Origin: Terriglobales bacterium | GTDB taxonomy: Bacteria > Acidobacteriota > Terriglobia > Terriglobales > Acidobacteriaceae | NCBI GenBank assembly: GCA_035764005.1 | Contig: DASTZZ010000003.1 | Coordinates: 31,234 to 95,233, forward strand | Length of the DNA: 64,000 nt | Direction of reading: 5' to 3' | In this document: piece by piece, positions 16,799 through 25,854 of the stretch | How positions within the stretch are numbered: position 1 is the first letter of the stretch | Layout of the letters: every line of letters starts with the position of its first letter | Program-made: the position numbers and the translations under genes | Notes under the pieces: model-generated | Databases searched by the model: none | Told to the model about the DNA's origin: nothing | The model's input: only the letters and a program-made list of their open reading frames with translations

Positions 16799-17200
16799 TT
16801 AGCGCTTCCGCTCTCTTACATTGGGCAGGACAGGGCGATGAAGAGGGATTATCGCGCCCTTACTTGGATCGGAGTGCGCTGCCGCAGCACGCGAGAAGAC
16901 TTCGCTCTGCACAAACTTCACGAACTCCTGCATCTGCCGCTGCATCTCTTCCATGCGTTCGCGCATGTTGAGGATGATCGCAATGCCGGAGATGTTCACG
17001 CCCAGGTCGCGGGCGAGGCTGAGAATAAATTCCAGACGCTCAAGATCTGCATCCGTGTAGAGACGCGTGTTGCCTTCCGTCCGCGAAGGTTTGAGCAGAC
17101 CTTCGCGCTCATAGAGCCGAAGCGTCTGCGGATGAATACCGTACATCTCAGCGACAGCCGAGATCATGTACGCACCTTGTTTACGTCGTTTGGTTGGCAT
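16799..17200 (-). CDS. hspR: Heat-shock repressor HspR (MerR family)
   Basis: 133 residues. MerR-type winged-helix regulator: AYMISAVAEMYGIHPQTLRL at the N-terminus, then YEREGLLKPSRTEGNTRLY, then a dimerisation coiled coil rich in Met/Glu/Gln (MRERMEEMQRQMQEFVKF). HspR binds HAIR operators and represses the dnaK and related genes, with DnaK as co-repressor. Its position just downstream of dnaJ supports the call, and a HAIR-like site overlaps the dnaK promoter at 21561-21581. The ATG is followed by a basic arm (P-T-K-R-R-K-Q-G). An inverted repeat separates it from dnaJ. Confidence 0.9.
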   Translation of the reverse strand: MPTKRRKQGAYMISAVAEMYGIHPQTLRLYEREGLLKPSRTEGNTRLYTDADLERLEFILSLARDLGVNISGIAIILNMRERMEEMQRQMQEFVKFVQSEVFSRAAAAHSDPSKGAIIPLHRPVLPNVRERKR

Positions 17201-17214
17201 GAACTTTTTGTGGT

Positions 17215-17301
17215 GTCATTCCGAAGCCGCGTTGTTTGCGGCTGAGGAATCCCTAACGTTATAGAAACTCTACAGGGATTGCTCACTTCATTCGGAATGA
17301 C
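17215..17301. repeat. Inverted repeat, GTCATTCCGAA family
   Basis: GTCATTCCGAA (17215-17225) pairs perfectly with TTCGGAATGAC (17291-17301). An inner pair is GAGGAATCCCTA against AGGGATTGCTC. It fills the dnaJ-hspR gap. Elements with this end sequence are widespread dispersed repeats in several phyla. Transcription from dnaJ into hspR would have to pass through this hairpin. Confidence 0.7.
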
Positions 17302-17310
17302 AACAACAGA

Positions 17311-18534
17311 CTAGTAGCTCGTCTTTCCCCACAGCTCCGCCCGGGGATCTTCCGCATTCAGCCGCGCCAATTCTCGCATAAGCTCCCGCGAGCGCTCATC
17401 GCGCAATTGGGGCACGGCAATCTTGACTTCGACGATCTCGTCTCCGCGCACGCCTTCTTTCGTTGCTGAAGGCACACCTTTTTCTCTCATGCGCAGCTTT
17501 TGTCCGCTCTGCGTCCCGGGCGGAATCTTTAGCTGCGCTCGTCCGTCGATCGTGGGTACCTCGATCTTTGCGCCTAACGCGGCCTCGCTGATCGAGATAG
17601 GCACGGTGACGTGAATGTCATCACCATCACGGTGAAAAACCGAGTGCTGTTCGATACGAATGATGATAAACAGATCGCCTGCAGGGCCGCCGCCGCGTCC
17701 GGCGTTGCCTTTGCCCGCGATACGGATACGCTGACCGTCGCGCGTGCCCGGCTTAATGCGCACTTCGAGCGGCTCGGTCACACTAATCAGGCCCTGCCCA
17801 TGGCAGTTCGGGCACTCGTTCATGATCTGTCCACTTCCGTGACAACGCGGGCAGGCCATGTTGAACTTCATGCGTCCACTGGTCTGCGTGACCTGACCTG
17901 TGCCTTTGCAGTCCGGACACGTCTTGCCTGAGCCGACCGTTGCGGTGCCTTTGCACATCGGGCAGACGTCTTGTCTCGTGATGTTCAGGCGCATGACCGT
18001 GCCGCGAATTGCCTGCCAGAATCCAACGGTGACCTGATATTCAAGTTCTGTTCCCGGCTCGGGAGCTTGCGGTTCGGGGCGAGCGCCGCCTCCAGAAAAA
18101 ATACTGGAGAAGATATCGCGGAAACCTCCTCCGCCAGCTCCGGACTGCGCCCGCCCAGCTCCGCTGGCGAAATCGGAAAAATCGAAACCGCCGAAATCAA
18201 AGGGAACTCCCTGCGCGCCGCCTCCGCTTCGCGTGTAGGCTGCGCCGGGAAAGCCTCCTGCTCCGCCTGCGCGCGCGTAGGCTTCGGCCGTTGCGGGATC
18301 GATGTTGTCGGAGTAGAAGCCGACCTGGTCGTAGATCTTGCGTTTCTTGGGATCGCTGAGAACGTCGTTGGCTTCAGAGATCTCTTTGAACTTTTCTTCT
18401 GCCTTCTTGTCTCCGGGATTGACGTCAGGATGGTATTTGCGCGCAAGCTTCCTGAATGCCTTGCGGATCTCGTCTTCCGAGGCGGTCTTCTTGACACCGA
18501 GCGTGGCGTAATAATCTTTGGTTTGCGTTGCCAT
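17311..18534 (-). CDS. dnaJ: Chaperone DnaJ (Hsp40)
   Basis: 407 residues, type I Hsp40. The J domain (1-70) has the YHPDVNPGD motif that stimulates DnaK ATPase. A long Gly/Phe-rich linker (about 85-150) follows. The zinc-binding region has four cysteine repeats: [24 protein letters not shown] and CPNCHGQG; the first ends in Ala rather than Gly. Then come the two C-terminal beta domains ([20 protein letters not shown]). Together with dnaK, 1 kb upstream on the same strand, and hspR downstream it forms the HspR-type chaperone cluster. The usual grpE between dnaK and dnaJ is missing. A class 1 palindrome lies directly upstream of the ATG. Confidence 0.95.
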   Translation of the reverse strand: MATQTKDYYATLGVKKTASEDEIRKAFRKLARKYHPDVNPGDKKAEEKFKEISEANDVLSDPKKRKIYDQVGFYSDNIDPATAEAYARAGGAGGFPGAAYTRSGGGAQGVPFDFGGFDFSDFASGAGRAQSGAGGGGFRDIFSSIFSGGGARPEPQAPEPGTELEYQVTVGFWQAIRGTVMRLNITRQDVCPMCKGTATVGSGKTCPDCKGTGQVTQTSGRMKFNMACPRCHGSGQIMNECPNCHGQGLISVTEPLEVRIKPGTRDGQRIRIAGKGNAGRGGGPAGDLFIIIRIEQHSVFHRDGDDIHVTVPISISEAALGAKIEVPTIDGRAQLKIPPGTQSGQKLRMREKGVPSATKEGVRGDEIVEVKIAVPQLRDERSRELMRELARLNAEDPRAELWGKTSY

Positions 18535-18544
18535 TGGTTGCGAG

Positions 18545-18624
18545 GTCAGTACCGTCCGCGGTAGCGGATGGGTAATACTCGGTTGTGTCTACTCACCCAT
18601 TCGCTACCGCGAAACGGTGCTGAC
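18545..18624. repeat. Palindromic intergenic repeat, class 1
   Basis: Left arm 18545-18573 and imperfect right arm 18595-18624 (ACCCATTCGC ... GGTGCTGAC). The left arm is identical to 63972-64000 and to the reverse complement of 14281-14309. The right arm covers the last codons and the stop codon of the lipoprotein gene 18604-19203; the TAG stop comes from the CGGTAG of the repeat. Confidence 0.8.
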
Positions 18625-19203
18625 GCGAACTTCTCGACGAACTACTTCTTTCTGCTCAATCGGCGTCGCCTGCCAGGCAACTGCCTGCCATTTGTCGTCG
18701 CGCCTCATGAGTGTTCCGGTGTTGCGGAATGTGCGCGTCACCGGCTTGTTGTCCTCGGTCGCGTGCATCACCAGACGAAAGTTCACGACGGCGAAAGGTC
18801 CGTACCAGTGAACTTGAAAATCTTCTCCTTCATATGTTGCATTCGCACGTGGCACAGTGGAGTTGCCGGTGTCAGCCAGGATGTCTTTCTTTGTGATCAC
18901 CTGTCCTGTGCCGCGCGTGTAGATCACGTCATCAGCAAAGAAAAGATCAAACGTTTCACGCTCGTTCTTAGGAACCTCTTTTAGAAAATGCTGAATGGTT
19001 GTAATCAGTTTCTGTTTTTCCGTCGTGTCGCTCTTTGTAGCAGGTTTTGAATTGGCAATTGCGGAGTAAAAAGAACCTCGGCCACATCCAAGCATTCCCA
19101 AAACGAGAACGATCCCGCACAGCGGGATCGTTTTTCGTGCAACGCCTTGTTTTCGGCTCACTCGAGCTCCGTTGAGAGACGCGTCATGTCGCGCCTCTGC
19201 CAA
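18604..19203 (-). CDS. NTF2/SnoaL-like lipoprotein (DUF4440-like)
   Basis: 199 residues as read from the first start; the export signal begins later, so the real start may be around residue 16. A basic stretch and hydrophobic helix lead to the lipobox L-G-M-L-G-C, so the protein is probably lipid-anchored. The mature part resembles SnoaL/NTF2-like folds: FDLFFADDVIYTRGTGQVITK, a central FQVHWYGPFAVVNFRLVMHA strand pair, and the tail RNTGTLMRRDDKWQAVAWQ, which is typical of DUF4440. Its function is unknown. It takes the place where grpE is found in classic dnaK operons. The last codons and the stop lie inside a dispersed palindrome, so the C-terminus was probably altered by the repeat. Confidence 0.72.
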   Translation of the reverse strand: MAEARHDASLNGARVSRKQGVARKTIPLCGIVLVLGMLGCGRGSFYSAIANSKPATKSDTTEKQKLITTIQHFLKEVPKNERETFDLFFADDVIYTRGTGQVITKKDILADTGNSTVPRANATYEGEDFQVHWYGPFAVVNFRLVMHATEDNKPVTRTFRNTGTLMRRDDKWQAVAWQATPIEQKEVVRREVRVSTVSR

Positions 19204-19209
19204 TGGGGT

Positions 19210-19380
19210 TTATGCGTTTCCAACCTGCTGAATTAAGAATAATGTCCCGGGCTCATTGGCCGTCGCATTGCGTACGAACTGTTCGGCGGCTTCGAGCGGA
19301 AATAGTCCGGCAACGGGGATCGCTTCCATTGCCAGCGCTCCCAATCGCTTTGCGATTTTCACCACCAAATATTGTTTCAT
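19210..19380 (-). CDS. Small ORF, 56 residues, unknown
   Basis: Short reading frame starting ATG at 19380, ending TAA at 19210-19212. The product begins MKQYLVVKIAKRLGALAME, continues with a hydrophobic stretch and an acidic L-E-A-A-E-Q-F, and ends F-L-I-Q-Q-V-G-N-A. Composition looks coding (no rare codon clusters, third positions G/C rich), and it lies in line between dnaK and the lipoprotein gene, seven bases before the latter. No clear ribosome site is seen. I do not recognise it. It could be a small accessory protein of the chaperone cluster or a chance frame. Confidence 0.45.
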   Translation of the reverse strand: MKQYLVVKIAKRLGALAMEAIPVAGLFPLEAAEQFVRNATANEPGTLFLIQQVGNA

Positions 19381-19453
19381 GTCGTTTATTACGGAGATCT
19401 GTGCTCCTGGTTCCCTTCTACCTCTATAAACCCTGAATTTGCTCGTGCGTTCC

Positions 19454-19540
19454 GTGGACGAAGTGGACTTGGTGGACTAAGTGGACAACGCGATTCCGTC
19501 CACAAAGTCCACTGACGTCCACAAGGTCCACTTAGTCCAT
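19454..19540. repeat. Nine-base-periodic GTGGAC/GTCCAC inverted repeat array
   Basis: GTGGAC occurs at 19454, 19463, 19472 and 19481, exactly nine bases apart. Then GTCCAC occurs at 19498, 19507, 19517 and 19526, with GTCCAT at 19535 (spacing 9-10). The two blocks are reverse complements and can form one long hairpin just after the dnaK stop codon. It may end dnaK transcription or stabilise its mRNA. Confidence 0.75.
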
Positions 19541-19544
19541 TGCG

Positions 19545-21464
<1,920 letters not shown>

Positions 21465-21551
21465 TGCCGCCTTCTCCTAAACTTGCTGACTTCTGAGTTG
21501 CTGATTGCTAAGTGAATGAAAATTCTAAGATGCTGAATTTATAACAGCCGT

Positions 21552-21580
21552 ATTATCAGAGTTGAGTCAGTTATTGTCAA
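21552..21580 (-). promoter_or_regulatory. dnaK sigma-70 promoter
   Basis: On the minus strand, TTGACA (21575-21580) and GATAAT (21552-21557) are 17 bases apart, near the sigma-70 optimum. The predicted start would be about 80 nt before the dnaK ATG. Confidence 0.85.
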
Positions 21581-21581
21581 C
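21561..21581 (-). promoter_or_regulatory. HAIR-like HspR operator at the dnaK promoter
   Basis: GTTGAGT-N7-TGTCAAC has the same 7-7-7 architecture as the known HAIR consensus CTTGAGT-N7-ACTCAAG. Six of seven bases match in the first half and four of seven in the second, with a symmetrical C/G swap at the outer ends. It covers the -35 hexamer and most of the spacer, the position expected of a repressor site, and hspR is in the same cluster. Confidence 0.7.
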
Positions 21582-21678
21582 TGTCAGATAGATGCTGGAA
21601 ACCGGACTCACGATTCTTTGGAACTCACTTTTATTTTCAAGAGGATAGGTGCTGGTGTTAGAATCCGTGATTTTTGAT

Positions 21679-21737
21679 GGCAATAGACAATAAGCGATAT
21701 GCAGCTTCATCGCGCCTATTGCGTATTGCTTATTGCC
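21679..21737. repeat. Imperfect hairpin upstream of the permease gene
   Basis: GGCAATAGACAATAAGCGAT (from 21679) is an imperfect reverse complement of ATTGCGTATTGCTTATTGCC (to 21737). It ends 12 bases before the permease ATG, so it could hide or shape the ribosome site, or be a small dispersed repeat. Confidence 0.5.
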
Positions 21738-21749
21738 TAACGCCCACAG

Positions 21750-23096
21750 ATGACCCTCAGCACCTCACAACCCGCTCATAAAAAAGGCATTACCCTCTGG
21801 CCGCTCATCGCCGCCACCTATTTCATGGCTTCCGGCGGACCGTATGGACTGGAGGAGGCGGTCAGCTCGGCTGGATACTCCGGAGCTATTCTGCTGATCC
21901 TGGTCACGCCGCTCATCTGGAGCCTTCCTACCGGGCTCATGATTGCCGAGCTGGCAAGTGCGATTCCGGCCGAGGGCGGCTACTACGTCTGGGTGCGGCG
22001 AGCGATGGGTCCGTTCTGGGGATTCCAAGAAGCTTGGCTCTCTCTGGCCTCCAGCATCTTCGACCTGGCGATCTATCCGACCCTCTTCGTGGCATACCTC
22101 GGCCGGATATTGCCCGGAGCCGACCAAGGCTGGCATGGTGTCGCGATCGGCGCGCTCGTAATTGTCGTGTGCCTGATCTGGAACCTCGCTGGCGGCCGAG
22201 CAGTAGGCGAAGGCTCGCTCGGCATGCTCATCCTCATGATTGGACCGTTCGCCGTCCTCATCACCGCCGCCTTTCTGCACTGGGGAAAGATGGGAGGTGT
22301 TGCCGGCTCGCAGCCGATCACCCACTCTGGTCTGATTGCCGGGCTGCTGGTCTGCATGTGGAACTACATGGGATACGACAACGCGGCGACCGTTGCGGGA
22401 GAAGTTGAGAATCCGCAGCGAACGTATCCCGTCGGCATCATTTTGACGATGCTTCTGGTCGCGATCGATTACTCCACGCCAGTCTTCGCGATGTCTCGAA
22501 GCGGAATTGGTCCCGAGCAATGGAGCACCGGATCATGGGCGTCTCTCGGCGGAATGCTCGGCGGCTCCGGCTTGCGGGTCGCGCTGGTTGTTGGTGGCAT
22601 GGTGAGTTCATTTGGACAATTCAATGCGCTCCTGATGAGCTACTCGCGTCTGCCGTTAGCGATGGCGGAAGACGGATTTCTGCCGCGCGTGTTCGCCCGA
22701 GTGCAGCAGCGCACGGGTGCCCCCTATGTTGCGATCATCGCGTGTGCTGTGCTGTACGGAGCATGCCTGGGCTTCGGATTCGATCGCCTCGTCACCCTCG
22801 ACGTACTGCTTTGGGGCGCAAGCCTGGTGCTGGAATTTCTGGCGTTAATATTCCTGCGTTTGCAGCAGCCGCAACTGGACCGTCCATTCCGCGTGCCGGG
22901 AGGCCTGCCAGGAGCAATATTGGTTGCCACTCTCCCGACAGCCTTGCTGATCGTCGCCGGCTTGTATGCCGGTGAAGAACAGATCGCAGGAATGAGCGTA
23001 TGGCTATTTGGGTTACTGGTGATAAGCGGGGGCGTGCTGGCATATGCACTCTCTCGCGCAACGGCACGGCTGCGCTTCGCTCCGGCGGGCCGCTGA
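21750..23096 (+). CDS. APC-superfamily amino acid permease
   Basis: 448 residues with about 12 hydrophobic segments. The first helix has the substrate-binding break seen in APC transporters (ITLWPLIAATYFMASGGPYG, then EEAVSSAGYSGA). Helix 2 carries IAELASAIPAEGGYYVWVR, a strong family match for amino acid or polyamine antiporters. Located in the inner membrane. The N-terminus before helix 1 is short. No strong ribosome site precedes the ATG; a hairpin lies immediately upstream. Neighbouring genes do not indicate the substrate. It is divergent from dnaK and probably transcribed alone; the sigma operon follows 130 bp later. Confidence 0.88.
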   Translation: MTLSTSQPAHKKGITLWPLIAATYFMASGGPYGLEEAVSSAGYSGAILLILVTPLIWSLPTGLMIAELASAIPAEGGYYVWVRRAMGPFWGFQEAWLSLASSIFDLAIYPTLFVAYLGRILPGADQGWHGVAIGALVIVVCLIWNLAGGRAVGEGSLGMLILMIGPFAVLITAAFLHWGKMGGVAGSQPITHSGLIAGLLVCMWNYMGYDNAATVAGEVENPQRTYPVGIILTMLLVAIDYSTPVFAMSRSGIGPEQWSTGSWASLGGMLGGSGLRVALVVGGMVSSFGQFNALLMSYSRLPLAMAEDGFLPRVFARVQQRTGAPYVAIIACAVLYGACLGFGFDRLVTLDVLLWGASLVLEFLALIFLRLQQPQLDRPFRVPGGLPGAILVATLPTALLIVAGLYAGEEQIAGMSVWLFGLLVISGGVLAYALSRATARLRFAPAGR

Positions 23097-23226
23097 TTCA
23101 AACCTAGGGCGCAGCTGCGGCTGACTGAATGCAATGCAGTCGGCAGGCAAAAGAAAATGCGTTCACTTACATCGGTTCTGTCGTATCTCTTTGTGAGGAC
23201 GTAATCAAGGCCGGAAGGTTTGCCGG

Positions 23227-23733
23227 GTGAAGCTAAGCGCAGCGGCGTTTGCCGATCTGGTTCGGGAGCATCAGGCGATGGTGTTCAGCATCGCCTATCG
23301 CTTCCTCCGCGACGCCGCCGCCGCCGAGGAGCTTGCGCAGGATGTCTTCCTGAAGCTCTATCACGAGCTGCCGCGGCTGGAATCGGCAGACCACGTGAAG
23401 TTCTGGCTGCGCAAGGTGATCACGCACCGCTCGCTCGATTATGCCCGATCAGCGTATCGACGACATGCTGTAGCTCTCGACGACATTCCGGAGCCCGCCG
23501 TCGCTTCTGCAGATTCCGATCCTCTGTTGGCAGCGGCGCTGCGCAAGATGGTGGCGTCGCTTCCGCCTCAAGCACGGATGATTGTGGTCCTGCGTTACGA
23601 GGAAGAGATGGAGCCGCACGAAATCGCGGAGATGCTGGCCATACCAGTTGCGACGGTGAAAAGCCGGTTGCGCAGAAGCCTCGCGCTGTTGCGCGGCAAA
23701 GCCCAACGCTTGATGGGAGAAACAGTTCGATGA
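23227..23733 (+). CDS. ECF-type RNA polymerase sigma factor
   Basis: 168 residues, with the two-domain ECF layout. Region 2: VREHQAMVFSIAYRFLRD, then AAAAEELAQDVFLKLYHEL and the promoter-melting FWLRKVITHRSLDYAR. Region 4 helix-turn-helix: LPPQARMIVVLRYEEEM, then HEIAEMLAIPVATVKSRLRR. The GTG start is preceded by GGAAGG at a spacing of eight. The stop overlaps the next ORF by four bases (ATGA). It is the first gene of a four-gene coupled operon (sigma, short membrane protein, two exported proteins), so it probably senses an envelope signal through the membrane protein. Confidence 0.93.
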   Translation: MKLSAAAFADLVREHQAMVFSIAYRFLRDAAAAEELAQDVFLKLYHELPRLESADHVKFWLRKVITHRSLDYARSAYRRHAVALDDIPEPAVASADSDPLLAAALRKMVASLPPQARMIVVLRYEEEMEPHEIAEMLAIPVATVKSRLRRSLALLRGKAQRLMGETVR

Positions 23734-24089
23734 GCGATTTGGAAAAACAACTTCGAAGCGCGTTGCGCCGCTGCGATCCTCCTGCGGGATTTGCGGAGCG
23801 CGTGATGGCACATGTCGATCGCGACGCCGCTCGCGATTCTCAGCGAAGCACCGCTTCGTGGAACTGGTGGCTGAAACTCCGCTGGGCGGCTATCCCGGCG
23901 CTTGCGGCGATCCTGGTATTCGGCTTCTGGTTGCGAGGCTATGAACAGCGGCAGCAGGAGAAAGAAGCGCTTGCGGCCAAGCAGCAAATCATGCTGGCGC
24001 TGCGAATTACTGGAAGCAAGCTGCGCATGGCAAAGGCCAAGGTAAAGGCAGTGGAAGGCGAACGCCTGAAGACGGAGAACACGCTATGA
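23730..24089 (+). CDS. Short single-pass membrane protein, probable anti-sigma factor
   Basis: 119 residues. The cytoplasmic part (1-45) starts MSDLEKQLRSALRRCDPPAG and continues with a helical F-A-E-R-V-M-A-H-V. A single membrane helix lies around 50-68 (AAIPALAAILVFGFWLRG), followed by a charged coiled-coil tail (QRQQEKEALAAKQQIMLALR). No zinc-binding H-x-x-x-C-x-x-C motif is present, so it is not a classic ZAS anti-sigma; its role is inferred from position and topology. It overlaps the sigma gene by four bases and the next gene by four bases, implying stoichiometric translation. Confidence 0.75.
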   Translation: MSDLEKQLRSALRRCDPPAGFAERVMAHVDRDAARDSQRSTASWNWWLKLRWAAIPALAAILVFGFWLRGYEQRQQEKEALAAKQQIMLALRITGSKLRMAKAKVKAVEGERLKTENTL

Positions 24090-24631
24090 GACGTATTGCG
24101 ATTTTTATCCTGCTCGCGGGCACGATCGGGTTCGCGCAGGAGATAAAAATGCCTGTCGATCTCGACAAGCTCGCGGCCAAGGCAAGTGAAACGACCGAGG
24201 TAACGCTTAACGGCCGGACTCTGCAGCTTGCGGCGAAGTTCATGAACGATGAAGGCGATGAAGAAGCTCGCAACATCGTGAAGAAGCTGAAGGGAATCTA
24301 CGTGCGCAGTTTCGAGTTCGATTCACCGGGCCAATATTCCGAGGCAGACGTGGAATCCGTTCGTTCGCAACTGAAGTCTCCAGTATGGGAGAAAGTTGTG
24401 AATGTACACAGCAAGCGCGAGGGTGAGAACGCGGAGATCTACTTCAAGACGGATTCCAGCGATCAGATCGCGGGCCTGGTAGTGATTGCCGCCGATCCGA
24501 AAGAACTCACGATCGTGCACATCGATGGGCCACTCGATCCCAGCGACCTCGACAAGATCGGCGGTGATTTTGGTGTCCCACGGCTTGAGACGCGTCCGCA
24601 GACGAAGCCGACGAAAGCAGGTACACGATGA
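24086..24631 (+). CDS. Exported DUF4252 protein
   Basis: 181 residues. Signal peptide (RRIAIFILLAGTIGFAQ), then a small alpha-beta domain. LAAKASETTEVTLNGRTLQL, then a long charged helix with NIVKKLKGIYVRSFEFD, and later SDQIAGLVVIAADPKELTIV and HIDGPLDP fit DUF4252. The role is unknown; DUF4252 proteins are often encoded next to ECF sigma factors and their putative anti-sigma factors, as here. The ATG overlaps the upstream gene by four bases and the stop overlaps the next start by four, so all are co-translated. The C-terminus is a loose, Lys/Thr-rich tail. Confidence 0.8.
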   Translation: MRRIAIFILLAGTIGFAQEIKMPVDLDKLAAKASETTEVTLNGRTLQLAAKFMNDEGDEEARNIVKKLKGIYVRSFEFDSPGQYSEADVESVRSQLKSPVWEKVVNVHSKREGENAEIYFKTDSSDQIAGLVVIAADPKELTIVHIDGPLDPSDLDKIGGDFGVPRLETRPQTKPTKAGTR

Positions 24632-25089
24632 AACGCCCGATGATGGTGTTGGCTATCCTCTTCGTCGCTGCGTCCACTCTATCTCATGCATCTGAAATGG
24701 ACCGCGTTGCGGGTGCCGTCGGAGCGCAACTGGGTGTACGGCGAACCCATATCCCGATGCTTGGATTAGCCATGTTCGTCGGCAAAGTAGCCACCGCCTT
24801 CCAGATGCCTGGTGCGAAGCTGGCAATCTTCGAAGATGAACGACTCTCAAATTGCACGCTGCAGCAACTTGAAAGCGCGGTTTCGAGTGCCCTCGGGCCG
24901 GAATGGAGTCCGTTTGTGAAATCTATTTCGAATCATGGCGGAGAGCAGACTTGGATTTATCTTCGTGCACAGGGCAAGGGCATCCAGATGTTTATCGCGA
25001 CTGCGGAACCAGGTGAGATCTCATTAATTGAAGTGAAAGCCAACGAGCGCCAGATGCAGCGCTGGATCAAAGACAAGGACATGGAGTAG
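24628..25089 (+). CDS. Exported DUF4252-like protein
   Basis: 153 residues. Signal peptide (PMMVLAILFVAASTLSHA), then a short domain with FQMPGAKLAIFEDERLSN and the block TWIYLRAQGKGIQMFIATAE, followed by PGEISLIEVKANERQMQRWI. The last block (strand, turn, strand, E-x-K-x-x) resembles the end of the preceding DUF4252 protein, so I read it as a diverged relative. It is the last gene of the sigma operon; the start overlaps the stop before it by four bases. No partner beyond the operon is visible. Confidence 0.72.
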   Translation: MKRPMMVLAILFVAASTLSHASEMDRVAGAVGAQLGVRRTHIPMLGLAMFVGKVATAFQMPGAKLAIFEDERLSNCTLQQLESAVSSALGPEWSPFVKSISNHGGEQTWIYLRAQGKGIQMFIATAEPGEISLIEVKANERQMQRWIKDKDME

Positions 25090-25154
25090 CCCATTTCTAC
25101 CCGGGGCTGTGCACTCCGGCCGCTTCGTCCCCGGATGCTATTTCGCGCGAAATT

Positions 25155-25172
25155 TTGTACCTCAAAGTACAA
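25155..25172. promoter_or_regulatory. Palindrome TTGTAC-N6-GTACAA upstream of yceI
   Basis: Perfect six-base arms (25155-25160 and 25167-25172) spaced by six, 54 bp before the yceI ATG. The right arm overlaps a possible -10 box TACAAT (25168-25173). This could be a dimeric repressor site; I do not recognise the regulator. Confidence 0.4.
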
Positions 25173-25225
25173 TGTCCGGCATCTCTGACTGAGCACGTAT
25201 TTCACATCCCTTTTCAGGAGACTTC

Positions 25226-25810
25226 ATGAGACGTCGTGTATTCCCGTTTTTAGCCGCTGTTCTGTTTGCAACCGCCGCCTGGGCACAAGGTTCGGAGTGG
25301 CAAATCGACCCGGCACACACCACGGTTGGCTTTACCGTGCGCCACATGGGCATCAGCAACGTCCACGGACGGTTCACGAAAGTAAGCGGCACGGCTAACA
25401 TCGACGACAGCGACATCACCAAATCGAGCGTGAATGCGACCATGGACATCGCCTCGATCACCACTGGCAACGACAGCCGTGACAACGATCTTCGCAGCCC
25501 GAACTACTTCGACGCCGCCCAGTTCCCGACTATGACGTTCAAATCCAAGAGCGTGACTAAGAATGGCGACAACAAGCTCAAAATTGTTGGCGACCTGACG
25601 ATCAAGGGCGTAACGAAAGAAGTCACTCTGGACGTGGACGGTCCGTCATCTCCGATCAAGATGGGCCCCAATCAGCGACGTGGACTCTCGGCTAGTACTT
25701 CCATCAACCGCAAGGATTTTGGTGTAGGCGCCAAGACACCATCGGCAATGGTTGGTGAAGAGATCAAGATCCAAATTGATGCAGAACTAACGCAGAAGGC
25801 TGGGCAGTAG
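25226..25810 (+). CDS. YceI family periplasmic protein
   Basis: 194 residues. Signal peptide (RRVFPFLAAVLFATAAWAQ) followed by the lipocalin-like YceI barrel that binds isoprenoid or polyprenyl ligands in the periplasm. Family marks are SEWQIDPAHTTVGFTVRHMG near the start, then VNATMDIASITTGN, the LRSPNYFDAAQFPTMTFKSK block and LTIKGVTKEVTLDVDG. It has a good ribosome site, AGGAGA, six bases upstream. A palindrome and a possible promoter are just upstream, and an 11-pair hairpin follows the stop codon, so it is probably monocistronic. Confidence 0.93.
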   Translation: MRRRVFPFLAAVLFATAAWAQGSEWQIDPAHTTVGFTVRHMGISNVHGRFTKVSGTANIDDSDITKSSVNATMDIASITTGNDSRDNDLRSPNYFDAAQFPTMTFKSKSVTKNGDNKLKIVGDLTIKGVTKEVTLDVDGPSSPIKMGPNQRRGLSASTSINRKDFGVGAKTPSAMVGEEIKIQIDAELTQKAGQ

Positions 25811-25814
25811 GAAC

Positions 25815-25848
25815 ATCGGGTGATCTGAAGATGGCCCGATCACCCGAT
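25815..25848. terminator. Bidirectional hairpin between yceI and the M24 peptidase gene
   Basis: ATCGGGTGATC (25815-25825) pairs perfectly with GATCACCCGAT (25838-25848) around a 12-base loop, in the 44-bp gap of two convergent genes. The same motif recurs at both ends of the element at 27166-27440, so it is also a dispersed repeat. Confidence 0.6.
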
Positions 25849-25854
25849 TGCTCG

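Noticed and set aside
19454..19540. Possible CRISPR-like array from short regularly spaced repeats
   Set aside because: Units are only six bases with 3-bp gaps and inverted halves; there are no spacers or cas genes.
23220..24089. 289-residue frame covering the sigma gene in another frame and then the membrane protein
   Set aside because: Only its last 119 residues are a believable gene; the first part is an out-of-frame reading of the sigma factor, so I split it.
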